From NCBI RefSeq assembly GCF_001455205.1, contig NZ_CP013341.1:1488001-1552000 (forward strand): 64,000 bases of DNA. Direction: 5' to 3'. The translations under genes were made by a program, and so were the position numbers. Below the pieces are notes generated by a model that worked only from the letters and a program-made list of their open reading frames with translations, was not told the origin of the DNA and did not search any database. Position 1 is the stretch's first letter. Each line of letters opens with the position of its first letter. Origin of the DNA: Nitrosomonas ureae (GTDB taxonomy: Bacteria > Pseudomonadota > Gammaproteobacteria > Burkholderiales > Nitrosomonadaceae). Below, one piece after another: positions 35,853-43,930 of this stretch.

Positions 35853-36367
35853 GAACGGCATCTATTTACATTAGCGGCTTGATAGGCCTGCTCTTTTTTC
35901 CAGCTCTGGTGGATGCAAAGGAATCGCATTGCCAGATACAGGAACAAGTGATATTTTCCTGTTCCGTGGGGGAAAAAACAGTTTCAGTCTGTGCTTCGAA
36001 GAATTTTTCCGCTCACAGTGGTTATTTGCAATATCGATTCGGGTCGCTCGGTATGTCTGAGCTGATATTCCCAGCGATGAACGCATCCGATCCGGTTACT
36101 CAATTCATTCGGGCGCGAACCTGGATATTTGCGGGCGGTGGCGGCGGTTACTTGCGTTTTATCAACGGACAGTATCATTACATCGTGTATACCGCCATCG
36201 GTAAAGGTTGGGGGACGAAAGACGGCGTTGCGGTGGAAAAAAACCATCAAGTGATTACTAATCTGGAATGTCAAAATGTTCCGATTTCAGAAATCAGCGA
36301 GGATTTTTTTACGCGCACCGGGTTACAGGTTGATCAAAATGAATTCGAAATCCCGGGACTTAATTAA
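35849..36367 (+). CDS. Exported protein of unknown function
   Basis: A 172-residue protein with a signal peptide (about 1-23, ending LVDA-KE), four Cys in the mature N-terminal part and a glycine-rich IFAGGGGGYLRF stretch. TTG 35849 overlaps the GH19 stop as TTGA, suggesting coupled translation. A toxic lysozyme-like enzyme next to a coupled exported protein suggests a possible inhibitor or immunity partner, but no family was recognised. Confidence 0.7.
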   Translation: MRTASIYISGLIGLLFFPALVDAKESHCQIQEQVIFSCSVGEKTVSVCASKNFSAHSGYLQYRFGSLGMSELIFPAMNASDPVTQFIRARTWIFAGGGGGYLRFINGQYHYIVYTAIGKGWGTKDGVAVEKNHQVITNLECQNVPISEISEDFFTRTGLQVDQNEFEIPGLN

Positions 36368-36537
36368 CTAAAAATCAAAATTTCCCGCATGCTATTATGG
36401 TTTCTGGAATTGATGGATTTTGCAAAAGCAACGAAGAAATTGATTACAAACAGTGGCGGAGCTAAGGTATCTCTAATCAGTAATTGATAAGTAAGTCTCT
36501 GTTGATGAATGAAATTTAACCATGACTACAGATTTTC

Positions 36538-37836
36538 TTATGCGATTATTTGCGATGCTGTCCGAAAGCAGTGAGCAGGAAATTGATCGTTGACAGTTTT
36601 GATGAGCTCCGGTAGCGGCATGGCTTTTCCAATGAGATAACCTTGAATGACGTCACATCCTAATGTCCGTAGGCGTTCGTAAGTTGCGACATCTTCCACC
36701 CCTTCGGCAACTACGGATAGATTCAGCCGATGTGCAAGATTGATCATCGAATCGACGATCCGGTCATGTTTATGATGTGTTGTCATATGTTTGACAAATA
36801 CCATGTCGATCTTGACTTCGTCCAGAGGCAAGTCCAGCATGCGTGCCATCGATGAATAACCGGTTCCAAAGTCATCCATGGCCAGCTTCAGTCCCATATC
36901 CTTGAGCTGGCATAAGGTATCCAGAGTTCCTGCTTGATTGTCCATAACAGCTGTTTCAGTCAGCTCGATGGTAATATCTTCTGGCGGCACGTTCCATAGA
37001 GATAACCCTTGCAAAACAAGTTCGGTAAGTTCAGGGTCGCGCAGGTCGTCAGCAGAAAAATTGATCGAAACACCGGCATTTAATCCTGCTTTACGATATT
37101 CAGAACATTCCCTTAATGCGGTATGGAAGACCCACAGTGTGAGTTTGGACATGAGCGCGGTACCCTCAGCAACCTGGATAAGTTTATCGGTGCGGATCGG
37201 CCCGTGATGTGGATGATGCCATCGTAACAAGGCTTCAGTGGATTTGATCTTGCCACTGACAATGTCGATCTGGGGCTGGTAACCTAAATATAATCCGCCG
37301 TTCTCGATAGCGTTACCTAAATCCGACCAGAGATCGATTTGAAACAGGAGAGGATCTTGCATTTCGGTATGAAAGAGCTTGATCGGAAGCTGTTCCAGTT
37401 TTGCTTGGCGCACGGCCGCGCTTGCGTTACACATCAACTGATCCAACTCATCACCGCTTGCACTGTTTACTGCCACGCCCAGACGTGGAGCCAGGATGAT
37501 ATTTTTCCTGTCAAGTACGAATGGGGGCGTTAGGATCCGCAGGATTTTATGTGCAGCCAGCATGGCATGTGCATCCGTAAGCAAATCGACCAGTAAGCAG
37601 CATATTTGATAGCGTCCGGTGATGCCGACCAGATCGTCCGGGTTCAGAGCATCTCTTAATTGTTGGGCAATTTGCTGTAACGTATTATCAACAATTGTAA
37701 ATCCAAGGATGCCATCCAATTCTATTAAGCGCTCAAAGTTGATGATCAGCACGGCATTGCGACGACCCGATTGGCACTCGTCGTGTAATCTTCGTGAAGC
37801 TTGTTGTAAAAAGTGTTGATAAGCTAGGATAGTCAT
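36538..37836 (-). CDS. Degenerate GGDEF plus EAL c-di-GMP phosphodiesterase
   Basis: A 432-residue protein. The N-terminal domain (about 1-160) keeps a GGDEF fold but has GITGRY where the catalytic GGDEF should be, so it is inactive as a cyclase. The EAL domain (about 170-420) keeps STEALLRW, NFSADDL, IELTETAV, DDFGTGYSS, VKID, AEGVED and QGYLIG, so the metal and substrate residues are present and it should hydrolyse c-di-GMP. No membrane segment. It follows the HD-GYP-like gene by 12 bases and is probably co-transcribed. Confidence 0.92.
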   Translation of the reverse strand: MTILAYQHFLQQASRRLHDECQSGRRNAVLIINFERLIELDGILGFTIVDNTLQQIAQQLRDALNPDDLVGITGRYQICCLLVDLLTDAHAMLAAHKILRILTPPFVLDRKNIILAPRLGVAVNSASGDELDQLMCNASAAVRQAKLEQLPIKLFHTEMQDPLLFQIDLWSDLGNAIENGGLYLGYQPQIDIVSGKIKSTEALLRWHHPHHGPIRTDKLIQVAEGTALMSKLTLWVFHTALRECSEYRKAGLNAGVSINFSADDLRDPELTELVLQGLSLWNVPPEDITIELTETAVMDNQAGTLDTLCQLKDMGLKLAMDDFGTGYSSMARMLDLPLDEVKIDMVFVKHMTTHHKHDRIVDSMINLAHRLNLSVVAEGVEDVATYERLRTLGCDVIQGYLIGKAMPLPELIKTVNDQFPAHCFRTASQIIA

Positions 37837-37848
37837 AAATTTTGGTGT

Positions 37849-39201
37849 TTATAAATAATATTTCTTTGGATCAATTCCGTAAGCACCTTGGGGGAGATCA
37901 CTGACAATGACGTACTCAACTCCGCCTGGATTGTTACCGGCGATTCTTAGATCCAAGGTTACAGGAAGATCATAGGGCTTCTTCTGCGCATCGCAGATGA
38001 TCATGATCTGAGGAAGAAATCGCTGTGTTCGATTGTGAGTCAGAATAATGGCAATTTCGCCGCTGTTTAGTTCAACCAGACTGCCTACCGGAAACATGCC
38101 GATACACTGCGAAAATTGTTCCACCAAAGTATAATTGAGCCCGTTTTGCGCGTTATCTTTGAGTTCTTTTAGGGCTTGAAAAGGCTTTATACCCGGAATT
38201 TGCGATTCCCCCCAGATAAGTTCCTCATAGCAATCAATAATGGCGGCCATGCGCGCATAGGGATGTAATTGATTGGCGTATAATCCAGAAGGATAGCCGT
38301 TGCCGTTTTCGCGTTCATGATGTTGCAGAACAATTTTGACCACCTCTTCCGGCGCATCACTTAACTGAGTGATAATTTCTTCTCCATACGCGATGTGCTG
38401 TTTCATTAATTTGCGTTCATCCGCTGTGAGTGACATATTTCTTTTGCTTTGGATTTCTTTAGGCAGGCGCTGTTTTCCAATATCCATCAGCAATCCGCCC
38501 AGTCCAAGAATGGTTAATTCCTTGTGGGGTAAGCCGAGATGGCGGCCGAAGGCAAGCAAATGTATTGAAGTCTTAATGGCATTGTCATAGAGTTCTTTTC
38601 CGGTGGTTTTAAGTTGCGCCAGCAGCAATGCTGCATCGGGATTACGAATAACGCTTTCGCGTAATGTGTCGACCACTTCGTGCGCTACGCGCATATTGAT
38701 TCGGGTATTGCATTCGAGGTTGGTACTAATATCGGTAAATAATGTGGAGACAATATTATACGCCTTAGTGGCCGCTGGAATTTCTTGTGCCGCAGTGCAG
38801 ATGTCACTGTAGGTATTAACGCGTTGTAGCAGCGAGTCGAGCGACTTGGTTTCATGCGATGTTAGCTGCTTACTCCGATCTGAGACTGTAGAAGTAGCAT
38901 GGGAGGAAGCGTTCGATTCATGTGATACTACTGTCGCCGGTTTATCTTGATCTGAAATAGACCGGGAGTCATGTGAGGTGCTTGATAAGTGCTGCTGAAC
39001 AGCGAATGGCTCACTCCTGTCAATGTCCACGTAAACGTGCTTGCAATAACGCTGAAGTTCGTCGATATCATGTTGTGATTGAATCAGGATGCCTTGTATA
39101 GGGTAGGGTGTTTCAAGCCAAGGACGATCGAGGTCACTGATATACATGCCGAGCTGCAAATCATTGACAAAGACCTCAATAGTGCTATTGCTTATCATCA
39201 C
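37849..39201 (-). CDS. DUF3391 / HD-GYP-like protein with altered active site
   Basis: A 450-residue protein. N-terminal DUF3391 domain (about 1-65), a Ser-rich linker (to about 130), then an HD-GYP-like domain (about 195-370). Key residues differ: the HD pair is Met239-Asp240 (GLLMDIGK instead of LLHDIGK), and the later motif reads HHERENGNGYP (294-304) with Asn where HD-GYP enzymes have Asp. The GYP triad is kept. It may therefore bind but not cleave c-di-GMP. It is followed within 12 bases by the EAL gene, suggesting that the two work together. Confidence 0.88.
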   Translation of the reverse strand: MMISNSTIEVFVNDLQLGMYISDLDRPWLETPYPIQGILIQSQHDIDELQRYCKHVYVDIDRSEPFAVQQHLSSTSHDSRSISDQDKPATVVSHESNASSHATSTVSDRSKQLTSHETKSLDSLLQRVNTYSDICTAAQEIPAATKAYNIVSTLFTDISTNLECNTRINMRVAHEVVDTLRESVIRNPDAALLLAQLKTTGKELYDNAIKTSIHLLAFGRHLGLPHKELTILGLGGLLMDIGKQRLPKEIQSKRNMSLTADERKLMKQHIAYGEEIITQLSDAPEEVVKIVLQHHERENGNGYPSGLYANQLHPYARMAAIIDCYEELIWGESQIPGIKPFQALKELKDNAQNGLNYTLVEQFSQCIGMFPVGSLVELNSGEIAIILTHNRTQRFLPQIMIICDAQKKPYDLPVTLDLRIAGNNPGGVEYVIVSDLPQGAYGIDPKKYYL

Positions 39202-39336
39202 GCATCACGGAAGAGTCGGTAAAATAATAAAATATAATTAATTGATATTCTTAATCAGAATGGAGAGAACAAAATTAATCTCTGTCTCTCATAATTACGA
39301 CTTTTTTAGAGTATTTCTTAAGGTAATTGAGAAGAT

Positions 39337-40215
39337 TTAACGTGATGGATTAATGAAAAATTCGCGCATCAAGAAATCTTCCAATCCTGCAGTGTCCCTT
39401 TCTCGCGCGGATAGAACGACGACACGATGCAGGCGATGCGATTCCCAATTAAAATCTTCTTTGTAATACTCCCGAATCAGTTGGATCATACGGCGGATGA
39501 TGGCGCGTTCAATATCGCCATCGGTTCCGGCTTCGACCCGAATCATCTGTAACCGCGGATTGGTTTGACCGGTAGTCCAGGCGCGGAAAGAAAATTCCGC
39601 CGTGCGCGGGCCAATGCGAAGAATCTGGAATATGCCGCTGGTACCTGGGTTTTGCAGATTGCGCCGCACATTCGCCATACGGATTTCATCCGCTGAAGGT
39701 TGTTTAGCGGCGCTACTGGACGCAGTATTTTCCTGGGAATCGAAGATTCCTTCCGCAGCGCGGCGACGTGCTTTTGCTTGATTAATATACTCGGAGAGAT
39801 CCGTGGGAGCATCCGCAGGAGGCTCCGGAGGTGCTTTGATTCTTGCAACTTCCTGCGCCGGGATTGGCGCTTTGGGTTTGCTCGGCTTCTCGGGTGCCTT
39901 AGGTTTGGTTGGCGGTCTTGACGGCGGTGGCTGAGCAGGTGCCGGTGGTGTTTTAGGTGCGGGTTTAGTTTCAGCTGTTTTGGGTTTCTCGGGTTGCGGA
40001 GCGGGTGTGCTGGGTTGTGATGCGGGAAGCGAATTATTAGCATCTTTGGATTCTTCTAAATCGATGAAGCTGGCAGCGATGGGAGGTGGCGCTTCAATCT
40101 CCACCTCCGGCAACGATAAAAAGAATCCTAGACCCCAGATGGTCAGCAGCCAGATCAGCGTAGCCAATGGCAGCGGCCACCACAGGCGAATTTCTTTCGA
40201 TCGGGAACTTGCCAT
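39337..40215 (-). CDS. TonB-like periplasm-spanning protein
   Basis: A 292-residue protein with one N-terminal membrane helix (LPLATLIWLLTIWGLGFFLSL), a Pro/Lys/Ala-rich stalk (about 55-135) and a C-terminal globular part. It lies directly after exbB and exbD and so probably couples proton motive force to the outer membrane. The C-terminal domain is not an obvious classical TonB domain. ATG 40215 (ten bases after the exbD stop) is preferred over a TTG that would overlap exbD. Confidence 0.8.
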   Translation of the reverse strand: MASSRSKEIRLWWPLPLATLIWLLTIWGLGFFLSLPEVEIEAPPPIAASFIDLEESKDANNSLPASQPSTPAPQPEKPKTAETKPAPKTPPAPAQPPPSRPPTKPKAPEKPSKPKAPIPAQEVARIKAPPEPPADAPTDLSEYINQAKARRRAAEGIFDSQENTASSSAAKQPSADEIRMANVRRNLQNPGTSGIFQILRIGPRTAEFSFRAWTTGQTNPRLQMIRVEAGTDGDIERAIIRRMIQLIREYYKEDFNWESHRLHRVVVLSARERDTAGLEDFLMREFFINPSR

Positions 40216-40225
40216 TCTTAAGGTG

Positions 40226-40627
40226 TTATTTATGTTTGACCGCAATCAGAAAATGCTGGGCTCCGGCGGACCGGGCGCGCAGCATGGCCTGTACGACGAC
40301 GCCTTGCGGTGCTTCATTATCCGCGGATACAATCAATTTTTGCTTGGAGTCCGCGAGTAACGGTTTGAGTGTGGTTGCCAGCGTGTCCAGCGTGACTATG
40401 GTCTGATTAATATAGATTTTGCTGTCTTTGGTTAACGTCAGTGTGACCGGCTTTTCCGCGCTAAGCTTTTCTGCTTGTCCTTCGGGCAAATCGACCTGCA
40501 ATGAATCCAAATTTTGCATCGATAAAGAAGCTAGCATGAATGTTGCCAGCAAGAAAAACATCACGTCGATCATTGGAATGATTTCAATTTTGCCTTTCGG
40601 AATGATGCGGGATTTACGCAGTTTCAT
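40226..40627 (-). CDS. exbD: ExbD/TolR-type biopolymer transport protein
   Basis: A 133-residue protein: short basic N-terminus, one membrane helix beginning EIIPMIDVMFFLLATFML with the conserved Asp of the proton path, and a periplasmic domain. It forms the motor with ExbB. It overlaps the exbB stop by 14 bases and precedes the TonB-like gene. Confidence 0.92.
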   Translation of the reverse strand: MKLRKSRIIPKGKIEIIPMIDVMFFLLATFMLASLSMQNLDSLQVDLPEGQAEKLSAEKPVTLTLTKDSKIYINQTIVTLDTLATTLKPLLADSKQKLIVSADNEAPQGVVVQAMLRARSAGAQHFLIAVKHK

Positions 40628-41261
40628 TGTGATAATCCTGTTGATCTCGACGGATATTGTCGATCAGTCGCGTACCCAGGCGTTCCATTTCATCCATCGT
40701 GAGCGATTGCAGGCGGGAAAAATAGTTGAATCCAAACAAAGCTACCAACGCAATTGCCAAACCGACCACGGTAGCAATGAGCGCTTCGGCAACCCCGCCG
40801 GTAACCGCTGTAGGGTTGACCAGACCTTCGCTGCCGATCACTTGAAAGGCACGCATCATACCGATCACCGTCCCTACCAATCCAAGCAGCGGTGCCGCGG
40901 TAACAATGGTTTCCAACGCCCATAATCGACGCGCAAGCGATTCCTCAATAATCTGCGCCTCATCGGCGGCACGGGATTCCGTCCACCAGGTTGGCTGATG
41001 CCGGTTGGAAATCACCACTTCAAAGAAACGCTTGTAATAATGACGACTATCCAGTCCGGAAAGTATTTTTTCCAGATCGTTCCATTTGAAACCATAGGTT
41101 TCCACCAGATTGAGCAAATCGCTGGAAAGGCGCGCATAGCGCCAATAGATAAATGCCTTCTCAAGCATGATTGCCACCGCAATAACCCCCAATAAGACCA
41201 GCGGTATGATAATAATTCCACCAAGCTTTAACATGATCCAGGCTTGATTCAATTCTTCCAT
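40614..41261 (-). CDS. exbB: ExbB/TolQ/MotA-type proton channel protein
   Basis: A 215-residue protein with three membrane helices (about 10-35, 110-135, 155-180) and the family core LGLVGTVIGMM and GGVAEALIATVVGLAIA. ATG 41261 was chosen because GGAG lies nine bases upstream; ATGs further up add residues of low similarity. First gene of the exbB-exbD-tonB-like operon; no TonB-dependent receptor is in the window. Confidence 0.9.
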   Translation of the reverse strand: MEELNQAWIMLKLGGIIIIPLVLLGVIAVAIMLEKAFIYWRYARLSSDLLNLVETYGFKWNDLEKILSGLDSRHYYKRFFEVVISNRHQPTWWTESRAADEAQIIEESLARRLWALETIVTAAPLLGLVGTVIGMMRAFQVIGSEGLVNPTAVTGGVAEALIATVVGLAIALVALFGFNYFSRLQSLTMDEMERLGTRLIDNIRRDQQDYHNETA

Positions 41262-41318
41262 TATATTTAACTCCAGATTAAGGCTGTTCATAAAACTATC
41301 GTTGCTCGTCGTGTTCAT

Positions 41319-41647
41319 TGGATGATTGTTTTAGTACAAGAACTTTCCGCAGCGTCCACCCGATACGGAATATCTTTACGCGATGCAGATTCGTCCCAAC
41401 GATCAGCAAAGCTGCAATCATCGTATTGTCGTGCATTTTTTTAAAAATCTGCGGATAAAGAGCCCAATATCACAGGCCGTATGGATGCTAAGAATAGTTG
41501 AAAACACCAGCAGTTGGAACTATTTAATGGCAAAATGACTCACATTTATAGTTTTGTTGCACAAAAATGAAACCTGTTCGAATTACCTGCTGTTTAGGCA
41601 TTGAGTAGAATGAGAAAACAAATCAAATGCTCAAATTATAACAATTA
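41319..41647. other. Divergent gap, no confirmed gene
   Basis: Between exbB (minus) and the small exported protein (plus). A minus-strand frame of about 46 codons starting MHDNTMIAALL ends within the exbB 5' region. It is too short and unsupported to call. AT-rich promoter-like sequence lies near 41590-41640. Confidence 0.3.
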
Positions 41648-42034
41648 ATGATGAAGAAATATTTACCCGTACTACTCCTGTTATTCGTTGTCATCCCCGT
41701 ACACGCCAAGTGGATTAAGTTGGATATGGCCACAAAGCAGGGTGAAACCCATTATTTTGATCCTGAGACGATGCAGAAGAACGATCAATTCAGGAAAGTT
41801 TGGGTGCTTTCCAGCTATGATGAGAAGCAAAAAGGCGGGCATCATGCAGTTAAAACCTTGTATGAGTTTGATTGTACCTATCATAAAGCCCGCTCAATCA
41901 CGATGCTGCTATATCCGGACAAAAGCGCCACAGGCATGGTGATCGGTGCGCGCCATGGAGAATCCAGAGAGTGGTTTGGTTTCTCGGCTAATTCGATGTT
42001 TCGGCATATAGCGGAAACGGTTTGTATTGATTGA
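41648..42034 (+). CDS. Exported small protein, surface-adhesin E-like
   Basis: A 128-residue protein with a signal peptide ending VHA-KW. The mature part has VWVLSSYDEKQ, YEFDC and ETVC, the same order of landmarks as the protein at 19520-19909, so the two are probably distant paralogs with one disulfide each. Function is unknown. Confidence 0.72.
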   Translation: MMKKYLPVLLLLFVVIPVHAKWIKLDMATKQGETHYFDPETMQKNDQFRKVWVLSSYDEKQKGGHHAVKTLYEFDCTYHKARSITMLLYPDKSATGMVIGARHGESREWFGFSANSMFRHIAETVCID

Positions 42035-42115
42035 GGGGGTCTAGTTAAAACCAATGCTGGCTTATTCGATTCAGTCATTTCTGGGTTATCGGTTTTGCCG
42101 GGTAAACGAGCTCTG

Positions 42116-42466
42116 ATGCCCATACTGCTTAAGCGAGCGTATGAACCGTATGTGCCAAGTGACGGATTTAGAATTCTTGTCGATCAGTTATGGCCGCGAG
42201 GGATTTCCAAGGATTCAGCACATATTGATTTATGGCTCAAGAATGTGGCGCCCAGTACTTCTCTGCGCAAATGGTTTGGCCATGATCGATTAAAATGGAT
42301 TGAATTTCGAGATCGTTATTTTCTGGAACTTCGTCATAATTCGGAAGCTGTCGAGCAACTCGCCAAGCACGTGAATCATGGTGCGGTTACGCTCGTTTAT
42401 GGCGCGAAGGATGAAGAACATAACCATGCGATAGTACTCAGAGAGTATCTTGAGAATAGGGAGTGA
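42116..42466 (+). CDS. DUF488 family protein
   Basis: A 116-residue cytoplasmic protein with the DUF488 hallmarks KRAYEP, ILVDQLWPRGISK, LWLKNVAPS, WFGHD and LVYGAKDEEHNHA. Family members have no established activity. ATG 42116 was chosen over a TTG 21 bases upstream because KRAYEP normally occurs a few residues from the start. Confidence 0.9.
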   Translation: MPILLKRAYEPYVPSDGFRILVDQLWPRGISKDSAHIDLWLKNVAPSTSLRKWFGHDRLKWIEFRDRYFLELRHNSEAVEQLAKHVNHGAVTLVYGAKDEEHNHAIVLREYLENRE

Positions 42467-42591
42467 CTGACATACTAGAGCAATATTTCCGAAGCCGGCT
42501 TAATTGCAATGTTGGAGATTGTAGGAAATTTAATTTCAGAAATTGAATTGTATTAAGCCTGGAGATATTTGTTTCTTATGTTTTACGAGAC

Positions 42592-43128
42592 TCAATAAGC
42601 GCATAACGATACCCAGCCTATCTCACATTCCCCTAATTCCGTCGCCACATAAGCAGATTCTTCAGAGATCGTGACGGAGATATCCATGGTTCGTTGGGCT
42701 AACTTTGCCAGTGCCTGGATGTTGTGCCATTGAAACTGGAAAATAGATGCCGTCAATGCATTAAATTTCGCTTGTTCCTGTATCCACCAGATATTCGATT
42801 TGGAGTTAAAACTATACACTTTGACCGTCTCAGCAAGCCGCGTCGCTTTTTTGATTCGTTCCGGAGCGGGTTCGCCGATATCGATCCACAATGTAATTCG
42901 GCCATCCGGGCTATGTGCCCAGAGGTCAGGTTCCTCGACGGTACTCAACCCCTTGGTGAGCAACAGCGATTCCTGAGCATTAATGCAAAATGCGAGCATG
43001 CGGGTCATCATGCGTTCAAGCGTTTCGGATGGGTGCTGGGCGATGGTCAGATTGAGTGTGTCGTAGTAATTGCGATTGAGATCCGTTAGTGCAATCTTGA
43101 ATTTATAAATGGTTGGTTTTAAAGCCAC
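42592..43128 (-). CDS. yaeQ: YaeQ family protein
   Basis: A 178-residue protein with the YaeQ landmarks: MALKPTIYKFKI, DLNRNYYDTLNLT, HPSETLERMMTRMLAF, DLWAHSPDGRITLWIDIGEP and the KVYSFNSKSNIWW stretch. YaeQ has a fold related to PD-(D/E)xK nucleases; its function is unsettled. It is transcribed apart from its neighbours; an 8-base inverted repeat lies upstream at 43151-43185. Confidence 0.93.
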   Translation of the reverse strand: MALKPTIYKFKIALTDLNRNYYDTLNLTIAQHPSETLERMMTRMLAFCINAQESLLLTKGLSTVEEPDLWAHSPDGRITLWIDIGEPAPERIKKATRLAETVKVYSFNSKSNIWWIQEQAKFNALTASIFQFQWHNIQALAKLAQRTMDISVTISEESAYVATELGECEIGWVSLCAY

Positions 43129-43150
43129 TGGTACTTCCTGGTTGTTGGAA

Positions 43151-43185
43151 GCTTCGGAATAGTACCTGATGAGCTAATCCGAAGC
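43151..43185. repeat. Inverted repeat between yaeQ and the DUF2959 gene
   Basis: GCTTCGGA (43151-43158) and TCCGAAGC (43178-43185) pair perfectly across 19 bases. No T-run follows on either strand, so it may be an operator or a weak attenuator. Confidence 0.35.
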
Positions 43186-43198
43186 GTCCTGAGGTGAT

Positions 43199-43843
43199 TC
43201 ATTTTTCCATCGTGCTGATAAATGCATTAGCTTCATTGATCGATTGTTCCATCGAAGCAATGAGTGCGGATACATCGGATTTGATCGTGCCCAATTCATT
43301 CTTAAGGGAAGCAATGGCACGCGCATTCAGATTATGCTTGAGGAACATGACCTGATCCTGGAAAACCCGGAGAATGGGTTCAATTTTGGCTTCGGCTTGT
43401 TTCATTGAGGTGATCAATTGGCGGTAGTGTGCTTGTGTTGACTCCAGTTTCTTTTGGCTGCTTTGTTTCATCGATGCACTACTGTATTGCGTAATCTCTT
43501 GTTTCCATTCTGAAAATAATGCTTCAGAAACGCTTTCGATATCCGCAATGCGGCTATTTACTTCCTCGGCTTTGCTGACGCTGGCTTCATACGCGTCATT
43601 CAGCTTGTTATAGGTGGTTTCGAGATCGCCACCTTGGAAGTCAGTGGCGGCAGTGAATTGTTCCAGAGCGGATTTGAATTGCTCTTTGGTTTCTTCTTGC
43701 GTGTCGCGCGCTTTCTCAACACGATAAACCATGACATCCCGTTTGGGAATGCCGACTTTTTCCAGGCCCTCAAGATACATCGTAGTGCAAGCAGTAAGTA
43801 ATAAAAGGACCGGAAGTAAGAATAAGCGATGCAGATGATTCAT
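43199..43843 (-). CDS. DUF2959 family lipoprotein
   Basis: A 214-residue protein with a lipoprotein signal peptide (LLLTAC, lipid-anchored Cys19). The rest is mostly coiled coil with the DUF2959 start YLEGLEKVGIPKRDVMVYRVE. It is probably anchored to the outer membrane facing the periplasm. Function is unknown. Confidence 0.88.
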   Translation of the reverse strand: MNHLHRLFLLPVLLLLTACTTMYLEGLEKVGIPKRDVMVYRVEKARDTQEETKEQFKSALEQFTAATDFQGGDLETTYNKLNDAYEASVSKAEEVNSRIADIESVSEALFSEWKQEITQYSSASMKQSSQKKLESTQAHYRQLITSMKQAEAKIEPILRVFQDQVMFLKHNLNARAIASLKNELGTIKSDVSALIASMEQSINEANAFISTMEK

Positions 43844-43930
43844 GATTATCTCCCTAAGAAAATTCGGTTGGTAATTTTATTATCAGGTAACCGGTTATTA
43901 ATCTTGATCTTTATAACGTGATTGAATTGT

